A stretch of DNA of 64,000 nt, from NCBI GenBank assembly GCA_902362375.1, contig CABIVS010000001.1, positions 233,820 to 297,819 of the forward strand, given 5' to 3'. Shown piece after piece: positions 17,773 to 26,028 of the stretch. The stretch's first letter is position 1. Every line of letters begins with the position of its first letter. Below the pieces are notes generated by a model that worked only from the letters and a program-made list of their open reading frames with translations, was not told the origin of the DNA and made no database searches. Origin of the DNA: Bacteroidaceae bacterium (GTDB lineage: Bacteria; Bacteroidota; Bacteroidia; Bacteroidales; Bacteroidaceae). Both the position numbers and the translations under genes were made by a program.

Positions 17773-19273
17773 TATGAAACGTATATATATAACCTGTCTT
17801 TTCTTGTACATGGCATCCACAGTCTCGGCACAATCTTACGATATTGTGGAACGACGTAATCCTTGGAATGCCGGAGCAAACGTTACCGGAATAATGGTGG
17901 ACAGTACCACCGTTTCCTATGCTGAACTATATAGCAGGAATAATCATGGCGATTTCCACAATTATTACGAAGCTGATAAGTTATGGAACGCAGGTGCAAT
18001 AGCAAAGTCTATCACACATCTAAAAAGCTATTCTCTGACAGGTTCTTTTTCGTTTGATCACACTTCCGGTAGAAATATGAGTGGTTCCATGTTCATTCAT
18101 CCGGGATTCTACCCGGTAGACATACTGGAATTTACTCCCGGCCGGAAAGATTTACAGACTTATGCTTTCATGGGAGGTATAGCCAAAGACATTGCCCCCT
18201 GTTGGCGCATAGGCGGAAAAATAGACTTTACCTCCGCCAACTACTCGAAACGCAAAGATCTGCGGCATACCAATTATAGACTAGACTTAAAAGTAGCTCC
18301 AAGTATAATGTACCATTCGGATGACTATGCCATAGGATTCTCTTACATTTTTGGCAAAAACAGTGAATCGGTCAAAGCAGAAGAAATCGGCACCGCTGCT
18401 ACATCGTACTATGCCTTCTTGGACAAAGGACTAATGTACGGTGCGTATGAGACATGGGAAGGCAGCGGAATTCATCTGAATGAATCGGGTATTAATGGAT
18501 TTCCTATTAAAGAACTATCTCACGGAGCAGCCGTTCAATTCCAATGGAAGGCTTTTTATGTAGATGTGGAATACAGCCATTCATCAGGTTCTGCTGGAGA
18601 AAAGGAAAGCATCTGGTTCAAATTCCCGACCAATCGGGTCACTTCACACTTAAGCTATCATTTCTCAAAAGGAAATGCAGCACACTTCCTACGGTTAAAT
18701 TTGACTTGGTCACGCCAGTTTAATAATGAAAATGTATTAGGTCGGGAAACTTCCAACGGAATAACGACTACTCATGTTTATGGTTCTAACCGCATTTTTG
18801 AAAGAAGTGTCTTTTCTGTCCAATCCGAATATGAGTTTATAGCCCCCCGAAGAGAACTACGCTTTGGCGCGAATGTGTCATCATTGAAAAGTCTGACTAC
18901 ACAGATGTTCCCCTACTCCGTTTCACAGACCATGACATGTGGGCGTATATACCTTGCCGGAACATTCCACACCAAACTGTTTGATCTGAAAACTTCCGGT
19001 ATTTTCTCTGCCGGAGATTATACGGAGAAGAATAAAACAGTTAAAACTGAATCAGAGGCAGGTGAACCTCCGTACCGATTGACAGAGTATTATAATCTAC
19101 AGAACGAATACACAACAGCCCCCCGACTAACGTTTGAAGTTGGACTCCGATACAAGTTTTATCGAGGAATCTATGCAGAAATCCAAGCCGAATATACACA
19201 TGGTTTCAACCTTAAATACATAGCAGGAGTAAATCGGTGGAGTGAAACCATAAAACTAGGATATACATTTTAA
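17765..19273 (+). CDS. outer-membrane beta-barrel, DUF6850 type
   Basis: A signal peptide (MKRIYITCLFLYMASTVSA) precedes about 480 residues of alternating beta strands, ending in YTF as barrel proteins do. There is no plug domain, so it is a second, non-TonB barrel next to a TonB receptor. The family assignment to DUF6850 is from memory. The start at 17765 (MSNMKRIY) overlaps the previous stop by 8 bases; 17774 (MKRIY) is equally possible. The frame continues upstream to 17612 inside the previous gene and that start is rejected. The pairing of two barrels and lipoproteins suggests one outer-membrane complex. Confidence 0.72.
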   Translation: MSNMKRIYITCLFLYMASTVSAQSYDIVERRNPWNAGANVTGIMVDSTTVSYAELYSRNNHGDFHNYYEADKLWNAGAIAKSITHLKSYSLTGSFSFDHTSGRNMSGSMFIHPGFYPVDILEFTPGRKDLQTYAFMGGIAKDIAPCWRIGGKIDFTSANYSKRKDLRHTNYRLDLKVAPSIMYHSDDYAIGFSYIFGKNSESVKAEEIGTAATSYYAFLDKGLMYGAYETWEGSGIHLNESGINGFPIKELSHGAAVQFQWKAFYVDVEYSHSSGSAGEKESIWFKFPTNRVTSHLSYHFSKGNAAHFLRLNLTWSRQFNNENVLGRETSNGITTTHVYGSNRIFERSVFSVQSEYEFIAPRRELRFGANVSSLKSLTTQMFPYSVSQTMTCGRIYLAGTFHTKLFDLKTSGIFSAGDYTEKNKTVKTESEAGEPPYRLTEYYNLQNEYTTAPRLTFEVGLRYKFYRGIYAEIQAEYTHGFNLKYIAGVNRWSETIKLGYTF

Positions 19274-19312
19274 ATTAATCAATATAATTATATAAACTAA
19301 ATTTATCAGAAC

Positions 19313-20236
19313 ATGAAAAAGTACTTAATGTTTATGCTCGCAGCAGCACTCTTCGCATCTTGTAGTGATGATGAAAAATTACCGAAAGAAGACGAAACAG
19401 CAGGTGATACTAATTTTGAGGAACATGATGGATATTTTGTCTATTATGGAGAGACTTATAAAACAATTAAACTTGCTAACGGAACGACTTGGATGGCAGA
19501 ACCATTACGTTATGTGCCGGAAGGATATACGCCGTCAAGTGATCCGACAGCTGATTCTCATATTTGGTATCCGTACAAATTGATTGTAGAGGACGGTAAC
19601 ACTAAACTTACAGCCGATGGAGCAGAAGCGTTAACAGACGAAGCTTCTATTAAGAAATTAGGCTATTTCTATGATATGTATATCGCACTTGGCAGCAAAG
19701 AAGTGACGGAAGAGAACTGCTATGAGTTTGAAGGAGCTCAAGGTATTTGCCCTGAAGGTTGGCATATCCCGACACGTGAAGAATTTCTCAATCTTTGTGG
19801 CCTTTCTAATGCAGCAGTGGGCGAAACAGGGAATAAAAAAAATGAAAACGCCCTTTTCTATGACGCAAGCTATGGAGGAGGAAATATGAGCAAATATAAT
19901 GTTGCTGGCTGGAATTATGTTTTATCAGGCGTGAGAATGCAAAACAATTTTACATCCGCACCCTCATACCAATTATCAAGAATCTATTCAGGTAATACAA
20001 CTGAAGAAATTCTGGCCAAATATGCAAATCAACCAGCTCTGACATACATTATGTCCTCAACATGCTATAAACCAATTTATTCTACCACCGATCCCACATT
20101 ACTAACAAATATTCAGTTCTTTGGGCAAATGACAACATTTAGCAAGACCTATTCGGAAGGACGCGTTAACGTTTCTTATGTCAGCATTAAATCGGGTCAG
20201 CAACTTCGTTGTGTAAAGGATCAAGCCATCAACTAA
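19313..20236 (+). CDS. lipoprotein with FISUMP (Fibrobacter major paralogous) domain
   Basis: Lipoprotein signal MKKYLMFMLAAALFASC (Cys at 17) followed by an acidic linker. The domain contains TWMAEPLRY, GICPEGWHIPTREEF and a final QLRCVKD, the hallmarks of Fib_succ_major domains, a C-type-lectin-like fold found on Bacteroidetes surface proteins. It follows the DUF6850-type gene by 39 bases and ends before a hairpin, making it the last gene of the outer-membrane set. Its ligand is unknown. Confidence 0.75.
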   Translation: MKKYLMFMLAAALFASCSDDEKLPKEDETAGDTNFEEHDGYFVYYGETYKTIKLANGTTWMAEPLRYVPEGYTPSSDPTADSHIWYPYKLIVEDGNTKLTADGAEALTDEASIKKLGYFYDMYIALGSKEVTEENCYEFEGAQGICPEGWHIPTREEFLNLCGLSNAAVGETGNKKNENALFYDASYGGGNMSKYNVAGWNYVLSGVRMQNNFTSAPSYQLSRIYSGNTTEEILAKYANQPALTYIMSSTCYKPIYSTTDPTLLTNIQFFGQMTTFSKTYSEGRVNVSYVSIKSGQQLRCVKDQAIN

Positions 20237-20254
20237 AAAGCTAATATGTATTAT

Positions 20255-20283
20255 ATGCCATGAAACAAAGTGTTTCACGGCAT
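20255..20283 (+). terminator. 12-bp hairpin after the FISUMP lipoprotein gene
   Basis: ATGCCATGAAAC (20255-20266) and GTTTCACGGCAT (20272-20283) pair except for one A-C position. No T-run follows, so termination may be weak, with readthrough into the next gene set. Confidence 0.45.
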
Positions 20284-20292
20284 GATACTAAA

Positions 20293-20318
20293 AGTTTCAA
20301 GCAGGGGCGAAACTCCCC
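20293..20318 (+). promoter_or_regulatory. mutually exclusive hairpins in the leader of the inner-membrane gene set
   Basis: GGGG (20304-20307) pairs with CCCC (20315-20318) around CGAAACT, while AGTTTC (20293-20298) can instead pair with GAAACT (20309-20314). The GGGGCGAAACTCCCCACC stretch resembles the P2 arm of the FMN riboswitch, but the other arms are absent. It lies 74 bases before the ATG at 20392. Confidence 0.35.
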
Positions 20319-20391
20319 ACCTATAAGGCGAACTATTATAAGCTACAAACAAAATACAGATTACAAACTATATAAAAACGAAGCAAGAACA

Positions 20392-20979
20392 ATGAAAACA
20401 AAAAAGCTAACAATCGCAATTGCCATCGTGGCAATGACTTTTATCGGAACTTCATGTGGTAACAAACAACAGAAAAGCGCATCAGAAGCGACTACAGAAC
20501 AGTCCGCTTCTTCCGCTTTGGAAATCGACTCTCTCCTTGCCAATGCCGAAAGCCTTGCAGGACAAGAAGTGACCATTGAAGGCGTCTGCACACACACCTG
20601 CAAACATGGAGCAAAGAAAATCTTCCTGATGGGTAGCGACGACACCCAAGTGATCCGTGTAGAAGCAGGAACCTTGGGAGCATTCGACCCTAAATGTGTA
20701 AACTCCATCGTTCGTGTTACCGGAACACTGAAAGAACAACGCATTGACGAAGCCTACCTCCAGAACTGGGAAGCACAACTCAAAGCACAGGCTGCCGAGA
20801 AACACGGAACCGGTGAAGCCGGATGCGACTCTGAAAAGAAAGCACGTGGCGAAACAGCCAACAGCCCCGAAGCCCGTATTGCAGATTTCCGTGCAAAAAT
20901 AGCCGACCGCAAAGCAGAGACGGGAAAAGAGTATTTATCTTTCTATTTCATGGAAGCTAACTCATATGAAGTGGAGTAA
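20392..20979 (+). CDS. OB-fold-like lipoprotein with CxHxCxH motif
   Basis: Lipoprotein signal MKTKKLTIAIAIVAMTFIGTSC (Cys at about 22). A segment (AGQEVTIEGVC ... IVRVTGTLKEQR) has the strand pattern of bacterial OB-fold proteins. It contains CTHTCKH, four possible metal ligands in seven residues, and a later lone Cys (AGCDSEKK). A charged helical C-terminus follows. The frame opens at 20260, but that would read through the leader hairpins; the Met at 20392 begins the signal peptide. It overlaps the PepSY-type gene by 14 bases. A role in metal or heme handling is inference. Confidence 0.7.
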   Translation: MKTKKLTIAIAIVAMTFIGTSCGNKQQKSASEATTEQSASSALEIDSLLANAESLAGQEVTIEGVCTHTCKHGAKKIFLMGSDDTQVIRVEAGTLGAFDPKCVNSIVRVTGTLKEQRIDEAYLQNWEAQLKAQAAEKHGTGEAGCDSEKKARGETANSPEARIADFRAKIADRKAETGKEYLSFYFMEANSYEVE

Positions 20980-21532
20980 CAGCATCCGTAAGTGGAGTCG
21001 ACTCATACATCGTGACTTATCATTTTTCTTTTCCGGAATGGTATTGATATATGCCATTTCCGGAATTGTAATGAATCACCGTGACACGATTAACCCGAAC
21101 TTCTCCATCACACGGAAAGAGTATAAGATAGCAGAAAAGCTACCGGATAAAGCAGGAATGAACAAGGAAGAAGTACTCACCCTCTTGGAACCGTTGGGAG
21201 AAAGCGGCAACTATACCAAGCATTACTTCCCGAAAACGGACGTAATGAAAGTATTCCTGAAAGGCGGATCCAACCTCCTCGTAAATGTGAAAACAGGGGA
21301 AGCGGTATATGAATCCGTCACCCGTCGTCCGCTTATCGGAGCAATGTCCCGCTTACATTATAACCCGGGACAATGGTGGACTTACTTTGCGGATATTTTC
21401 GCTATCGCTCTTATTATCATTACTCTTTCCGGCATCATCATGCTGAAAGGGAATAAGGGCATTATCGGCAGAGGAGGAATCGAACTAATTGTCGGAATCT
21501 TGATTCCCATTCTTTTCCTTTTCTTCTTTTGA
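20966..21532 (+). CDS. PepSY-associated TM-helix inner-membrane protein
   Basis: 188 residues with one membrane helix at about 20-40 (FFSGMVLIYAISGIVMNHRD), a periplasmic domain of about 90 residues resembling PepSY, and one or two C-terminal helices (about 140-160 and 172-187). RLIHRDLSFFFSG and GAMSRLHYNPGQWWTYFADIFA are typical of the PepSY-TM family, some members of which reduce ferric siderophores. His residues at the helix ends (IHRD, MNHRD, RLHY) could bind heme. It is shorter than the four-helix members. It overlaps the gene before it and is 22 bases from the ABC gene. Confidence 0.8.
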   Translation: MKWSNSIRKWSRLIHRDLSFFFSGMVLIYAISGIVMNHRDTINPNFSITRKEYKIAEKLPDKAGMNKEEVLTLLEPLGESGNYTKHYFPKTDVMKVFLKGGSNLLVNVKTGEAVYESVTRRPLIGAMSRLHYNPGQWWTYFADIFAIALIIITLSGIIMLKGNKGIIGRGGIELIVGILIPILFLFFF

Positions 21533-21554
21533 ATAGAATAACAGATAAAATCAA

Positions 21555-22442
21555 ATGGAACATATTATCGAATGTAACAACCTGACGCACTATTACGGCA
21601 AACGGTTGATTTACGAAAATCTTAGTTTCACAGTACCCAAAGGGCGCATCCTAGGACTGTTGGGAAAGAACGGTACGGGCAAGACCACCACTATCAATAT
21701 CTTGAGCGGTTACCTGAAACCCCGTTCGGGAGAATGTCGCATCTTCGGACAGGAGATACAGACAATGGCACCGGCTCTGCGTCGCAATATCGGACTGCTC
21801 ATCGAAGGTCATGTGCAATACCAATTCATGACCATCAACGAGATAGAGAAATTCTACGCAGCTTTCTATCCCGGTCAATGGAAAAAGGAAGCCTACTACG
21901 AACTGATGAATAAATTGAAAGTAGCCACCGGTCAACGTATCTCGCGTATGTCCTGCGGACAACGTTCACAAGTAGCCCTCGGACTGATTCTCGCACAGAA
22001 CCCGGAACTTCTCGTACTGGATGATTTCTCTCTCGGACTCGATCCCGGCTATCGTCGCCTGTTTGTCGATTATCTCCGCGACTATGCCCGTTCAGAAGGA
22101 AAAACAGTCTTCCTGACCTCGCATATCATTCAGGACATGGAACGGCTTGTTGACGACTGCATCATCATGGACTACGGAAAGATACTGATTCAGAAACCAA
22201 TCGCCGAACTACTGGAAAAAGGACGTCGCTACACCTTCACTATTCCCGAGGGCTACGAACTTCCTGCATCCGATGATTTCTATCATCCTTCTGTCATGCG
22301 GAACCAGTTGGAGACTTTCTCCTTCCTTCAACCGGCAGAAACAGAAGCCAAACTGAAATCCATGTCAGTGCCCTACACTAATTTTCATAGTGAACAGGTG
22401 AATCTGGAAGATGCATTTATCGGCCTGACAGGCAAATACTAG
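21555..22442 (+). CDS. ABC transporter ATPase (CcmA/NosF-like)
   Basis: The ATPase has Walker A GLLGKNGTGKTTT near residue 37, signature MSCGQRSQVALG, Walker B LLVLDDFSLGLDPG, and H-loop LTSHII. It has the 295-residue build of CcmA/NatA/NosF-type exporters with a C-terminal extension. The position after Walker B that is normally the catalytic Glu is Asp (LDD). Its permease follows directly. In Nos and Ccm systems such ATPases energise assembly of metal or heme proteins; the link to that role here is by context only. Confidence 0.88.
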   Translation: MEHIIECNNLTHYYGKRLIYENLSFTVPKGRILGLLGKNGTGKTTTINILSGYLKPRSGECRIFGQEIQTMAPALRRNIGLLIEGHVQYQFMTINEIEKFYAAFYPGQWKKEAYYELMNKLKVATGQRISRMSCGQRSQVALGLILAQNPELLVLDDFSLGLDPGYRRLFVDYLRDYARSEGKTVFLTSHIIQDMERLVDDCIIMDYGKILIQKPIAELLEKGRRYTFTIPEGYELPASDDFYHPSVMRNQLETFSFLQPAETEAKLKSMSVPYTNFHSEQVNLEDAFIGLTGKY

Positions 22443-22466
22443 AATCGTTGATAATTGATAAAAACA

Positions 22467-23135
22467 ATGTACGCTATATTTTATAAAGAATGGATAAAGA
22501 CACGGTGGTATTTTCTACTTGCCGTGCTCGCCACACTTGGTTTTACAGGCTACTGTATGCTCCGCATCAACCGGGTGGTAGAAATGAAAGGGGCTGCTCA
22601 TGTGTGGGAAGTGATGCTGCAACGAGATGTCATCTTCATTGATATGTTGCAATATATCCCTCTGATTGCGGGAATTTTGATGGCTATTGTGCAGTTTGTT
22701 CCCGAAATGCAGCGCAAATGCCTGAAACTGACTCTCCACCTGCCTTATCCGGAGTTGAAGATGACAGGTAATATGTTACTTTCGGGATTAGTATTGCTAC
22801 TTGTCTGCTTCGCTTCCAATTTCCTGTTAATGGAAGTATACCTGAACGGAATACTTGCCCATGAACTGAAGAACCACATATTGCTCACCGCTTTAACGTG
22901 GTATCTTGCCGGGATTTCCGGCTACCTGCTTGTGGCATGGATCTGCCTCGAACCGGCATGGAAACGTCGTATTCTGAATCTCATTATCGCAGTATTATTA
23001 CTCCGAATCTTCTTTCTGTCGCCCACACCGGAAGCATATAACAAGTTCCTCCCTTATTTAGTGGTTTATACTTTGTTGACAGCTTCTTTCTCGTGGCTTT
23101 CTATCGTACGATTCAAGGCCGGAAAGCAGGACTAG
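22467..23135 (+). CDS. ABC transporter permease
   Basis: 222 residues with about six membrane helices, starting MYAIFYKEWIKTRWYFLLAVL; the amphipathic N-terminus plus helix is typical of ABC-2-type permeases. The open frame begins with TTG at 22455, but the ATG at 22467 gives the usual ABC-2 start. It follows the ATPase by 24 bases and is its obvious partner. Confidence 0.82.
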   Translation: MYAIFYKEWIKTRWYFLLAVLATLGFTGYCMLRINRVVEMKGAAHVWEVMLQRDVIFIDMLQYIPLIAGILMAIVQFVPEMQRKCLKLTLHLPYPELKMTGNMLLSGLVLLLVCFASNFLLMEVYLNGILAHELKNHILLTALTWYLAGISGYLLVAWICLEPAWKRRILNLIIAVLLLRIFFLSPTPEAYNKFLPYLVVYTLLTASFSWLSIVRFKAGKQD

Positions 23136-23142
23136 GAACAAT

Positions 23143-23169
23143 TAAAAATTAAAGACTAAAAATTAAAAG
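23143..23169 (+). repeat. short AT-rich direct repeat
   Basis: TAAAAATTAAAG (23143-23154) is followed by TAAAAATTAAAAG (23157-23169). It is a small tandem repeat in the spacer between the permease and DUF4857-type genes, of the same general kind as the AATTGAG repeats at 35821-35914. Confidence 0.5.
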
Positions 23170-23177
23170 ATAGAGTA

Positions 23178-24212
23178 ATGAGACGTTTCAGTACTATATT
23201 ATTATATGTAACCATCGCTTTTCTGCTTCTTTGGCAGTTGCCCTGGTGTTACAATTTCTTTGTCGTAAAGCCGGAGAAGACTCCCTTTACCCTGTACAGT
23301 TTCGTAATTGGCGATTTCGCACAGATGGGACAGGAAGAGGGAAAAGGAAGTGTACGTCGCGACCTGGCAGGTAATATTTATTCGGAAGCAGCTTTCGACA
23401 GTATCCTGCCTATGTTTTATTTTCGTCAGTTGATGTCTGATGAGCGTTTCCCGGATACCATTAAAGGGATAGCAGTAACTCCTAAAATGATACAGACGGA
23501 GAACTTCAACTTCCGTAGTGTTCCTTCGGATATCAATGCGCCTTCTATCGGACTTTATCCTCTGATGGAATCCATGTCGGGACGTGTAGACCTGAAAATG
23601 CCGGATGACGTATTCCGCATCACCTCCAAAGGAATCGAATTTATCGACATGGCCTCCAACAGCGTGAAGGAAGACAAGAGTCTTCAGTTTACCGAAGCTA
23701 TGACTAAAAAGGAGTTCCACTTTCCGGCAACGGAAATCGTTGGAAATCCAACAGTGAAAAAGGAGTATGACGAAGGTTATCTTCTATTGGATGCCGACCG
23801 CCGTTTGTTTCATCTGAAACAGGTGAAAGGACGTCCGTATGTTCGTGCCATCACCTTGCCCGAAGGACTGACACTGGAACATCTGTATCTGACAGAGTTC
23901 AGAAACAAGAAGACACTTGCTTTCATGACCGATGTCAACAATGCTTTCTATGTACTGCAGAACCGGACATACGAAGTGGTAAAAACAGGAATTCCTGTAT
24001 TCAATCCCGAAACGGATGCATTAACCATCATCGGTAATATGTTCGATTGGACGGTACGTGTGACTACCCCGACCTCTGATAATTATTACGCATTGAATGC
24101 CGACGATTATTCATTGATAAAAAAATTAGAGAACGAATCGTCCACTCATTCCATGCCCGGTATTACTTTCACATCTTATACAGATAAATATGTAATGCCA
24201 CGTTTCGAATAA
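23178..24212 (+). CDS. DUF4857-type protein with N-terminal membrane anchor
   Basis: An N-terminal helix (about residues 5-22) is followed by a periplasmic domain of about 320 residues, rich in beta strands, with no catalytic motif I recognise. It includes the paired phrases GDFAQMGQEEGKGSVRRD and LLLDADRRLFHLKQVKGRP, and resembles the DUF4857 family that accompanies ABC/PepSY genes in Bacteroides (family name from memory). It is the last gene before a strong hairpin, so it closes the operon. It may be the periplasmic partner of the transporter. Confidence 0.72.
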   Translation: MRRFSTILLYVTIAFLLLWQLPWCYNFFVVKPEKTPFTLYSFVIGDFAQMGQEEGKGSVRRDLAGNIYSEAAFDSILPMFYFRQLMSDERFPDTIKGIAVTPKMIQTENFNFRSVPSDINAPSIGLYPLMESMSGRVDLKMPDDVFRITSKGIEFIDMASNSVKEDKSLQFTEAMTKKEFHFPATEIVGNPTVKKEYDEGYLLLDADRRLFHLKQVKGRPYVRAITLPEGLTLEHLYLTEFRNKKTLAFMTDVNNAFYVLQNRTYEVVKTGIPVFNPETDALTIIGNMFDWTVRVTTPTSDNYYALNADDYSLIKKLENESSTHSMPGITFTSYTDKYVMPRFE

Positions 24213-24240
24213 TATTCCAATATTAAATGTAACAGTTGTA

Positions 24241-24288
24241 AAGGACTATCAAAAGTCAATCTATTAAATAGGACTTCAGATAGTCCTT
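24241..24288 (+). terminator. terminator of the ABC/DUF4857 operon
   Basis: AAGGACTATC (24241-24250) and GATAGTCCTT (24279-24288) are perfect complements over 10 bases, followed by CGCTGTTTTCT. It lies 28 bases after the DUF4857-type stop. Confidence 0.65.
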
Positions 24289-24376
24289 CGCTGTTTTCTG
24301 TCCATGTATTTATAGAAAACAAAAAGAATTACAATCTTTTCTTCTGTAAGTATGGTCTTTTTCCGGCAAGAAGGTT

Positions 24377-24384
24377 TATCTTTG
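24377..24384 (+). promoter_or_regulatory. -7 promoter element of the lamin-tail lipoprotein gene
   Basis: TATCTTTG matches TAnnTTTG. It lies 88 bases upstream of the ATG at 24472 and excludes the upstream frame start at 24352. Confidence 0.55.
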
Positions 24385-24471
24385 CTCACTCATTCAAATA
24401 TTCAAGCCGCAATTGCTTCTGCATTATACACAAACAAATACGGTAAAATAAAAGCTCAAAATCAAAACCGT

Positions 24472-25746
24472 ATGAAAGTTTATAAAGTATTTGTTTTCCT
24501 AAGCCTCTTCATGATGTTATTCTATCATTGTTCACTTCCTGCTGATGACGAAGAAAAAGGAGATGTAGAAGGAGAAGATACGGCTACTTCCGAACTTCCC
24601 TGGGAAGGAGAAACAGATAAGTTCACCATCAATTCTAAAGAAGGAATTCATCTGAATGATCCACAAGAAGATGCCGGAGCGGCTTATGTCACCATACCGT
24701 CCACTTCGGTGAAGAATACCCGTTGGGAATTTGGAGTTCACCTCACATTCAATCCTTCCGCCAACAATTATGCACGGTTTTATCTAACCTCATCCTCCAA
24801 TGTACTTTCCGGTAAACTAAACGGCTATTATATTCAGATAGGAGGCTCCAAAGATAATGTAGCTCTTTACCGTCAAAATGAAGACGGTTCCAAACTACTG
24901 GCTTCAGGCAGAGAACTAATGAAAGGCAATAACTCACCGAAGTTATCTATCAAAGTAGAATGTGACAATAACGGTTACTGGACCTTTTGGACACGTCTCG
25001 AATCAGAGAATGAATATGTAAAAGAGAAGCAAGTGAAAAATATAGATATACCGACTTCGCTCTGCTGCGGTATATACTGCATCTACACCAAAACCCGTTG
25101 TAAAGGATTTACATTTCATCACATACAGCTATCTAATGACGTAGAAACGACCACCACGCCCGACGGAACGACTGAAGAACCGGGAACAGACATACCGGAT
25201 AATCCGGACACACCCGAATTACCGGAAAATGTGAGAGGCATGCTTCTTTTCAATGAAATAATGTATGACAATGCTGCTGATGGCGCAGAATATATAGAAA
25301 TCTATAATCCGACCGAAACAACAATCAGCGTACCATTCCTCTATCTATATAAAATGTATAAAGATGGTACAATATACAGTACTACTACCCTTCAAAATGA
25401 GAATACTTCCAGCCCTCTTAGCATTCCATCCAAAGGATATCTTTGTTTCACAAAATACTTCAACAAGGTAGTTCAAAAACATAAAGTCGGAGGAGAAACT
25501 CTGATTATAATACCGAACTTCCCTGCTTTAAGCAATGATGGAGGTTATCTGGCACTTTCAAGTAGTAAAGAGACAGCAGCAGGACATACTTTTGACACTT
25601 GTTGTTTTAGAGATGAGATGCATACATCAGAAAAGCCAACCGGAGTTTCACTCGAAAAGAAATCCCCGGAGTTGACCTCCCTCAATAAGAATTGGCATTC
25701 ATCGAAACACGTCACAGGAGGTACACCCGGAATAAGAAATTTATAA
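24472..25746 (+). CDS. lipoprotein with lectin-like domain and lamin-tail domain
   Basis: Signal peptide MKVYKVFVFLSLFMMLFYHC with Cys near residue 20, then an acidic linker. Residues about 45-220 look like a concanavalin-A-like jelly roll (WEFGVHLTFNPSANNYARFYL). A Pro/Thr/Glu-rich hinge (TTPDGTTEEPGTD) follows. Residues about 260-424 form a lamin-tail (LTD) domain (LLFNEIMYDNAADGAEYIEIYNP). LTD domains occur in secreted Bacteroidetes proteins, often with nucleases, but no nuclease is present here. It is probably surface-exposed and monocistronic. Function unknown. Confidence 0.75.
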   Translation: MKVYKVFVFLSLFMMLFYHCSLPADDEEKGDVEGEDTATSELPWEGETDKFTINSKEGIHLNDPQEDAGAAYVTIPSTSVKNTRWEFGVHLTFNPSANNYARFYLTSSSNVLSGKLNGYYIQIGGSKDNVALYRQNEDGSKLLASGRELMKGNNSPKLSIKVECDNNGYWTFWTRLESENEYVKEKQVKNIDIPTSLCCGIYCIYTKTRCKGFTFHHIQLSNDVETTTTPDGTTEEPGTDIPDNPDTPELPENVRGMLLFNEIMYDNAADGAEYIEIYNPTETTISVPFLYLYKMYKDGTIYSTTTLQNENTSSPLSIPSKGYLCFTKYFNKVVQKHKVGGETLIIIPNFPALSNDGGYLALSSSKETAAGHTFDTCCFRDEMHTSEKPTGVSLEKKSPELTSLNKNWHSSKHVTGGTPGIRNL

Positions 25747-26028
25747 GAGTAAGTTTTATCAAATTTAGAATTTAAAGTCACTGTTTCGTGATTTTTCTAC
25801 TGATAAATCTGACGTTGGGGGATTTGTTTCCACCTTAAATGAAGATTTAGCTTCAGATATATATATGAAAATGGAAAACTTTCTTTTAATCAAAACTGTT
25901 ATTGATGATAATCACTATTACTACATGTAGCCAATAATTTATGAGAGAAACAAAACACAGGCATTTTATTACTAAATTCTTAATTAAGTAAAGGGTGCTT
26001 TATTATTTTATTTTAAAAATTAGGTATT

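Noticed and set aside
20293..20345. FMN riboswitch
   Set aside because: Only one arm-like hairpin matches; the conserved GGCGGT-type junction and the remaining helices are missing and the leader is too short.
25747..26028. Invertible promoter before the fimbrial operon
   Set aside because: I looked for flanking inverted repeats and found only short AT-rich chance matches; no invertase gene in the window.
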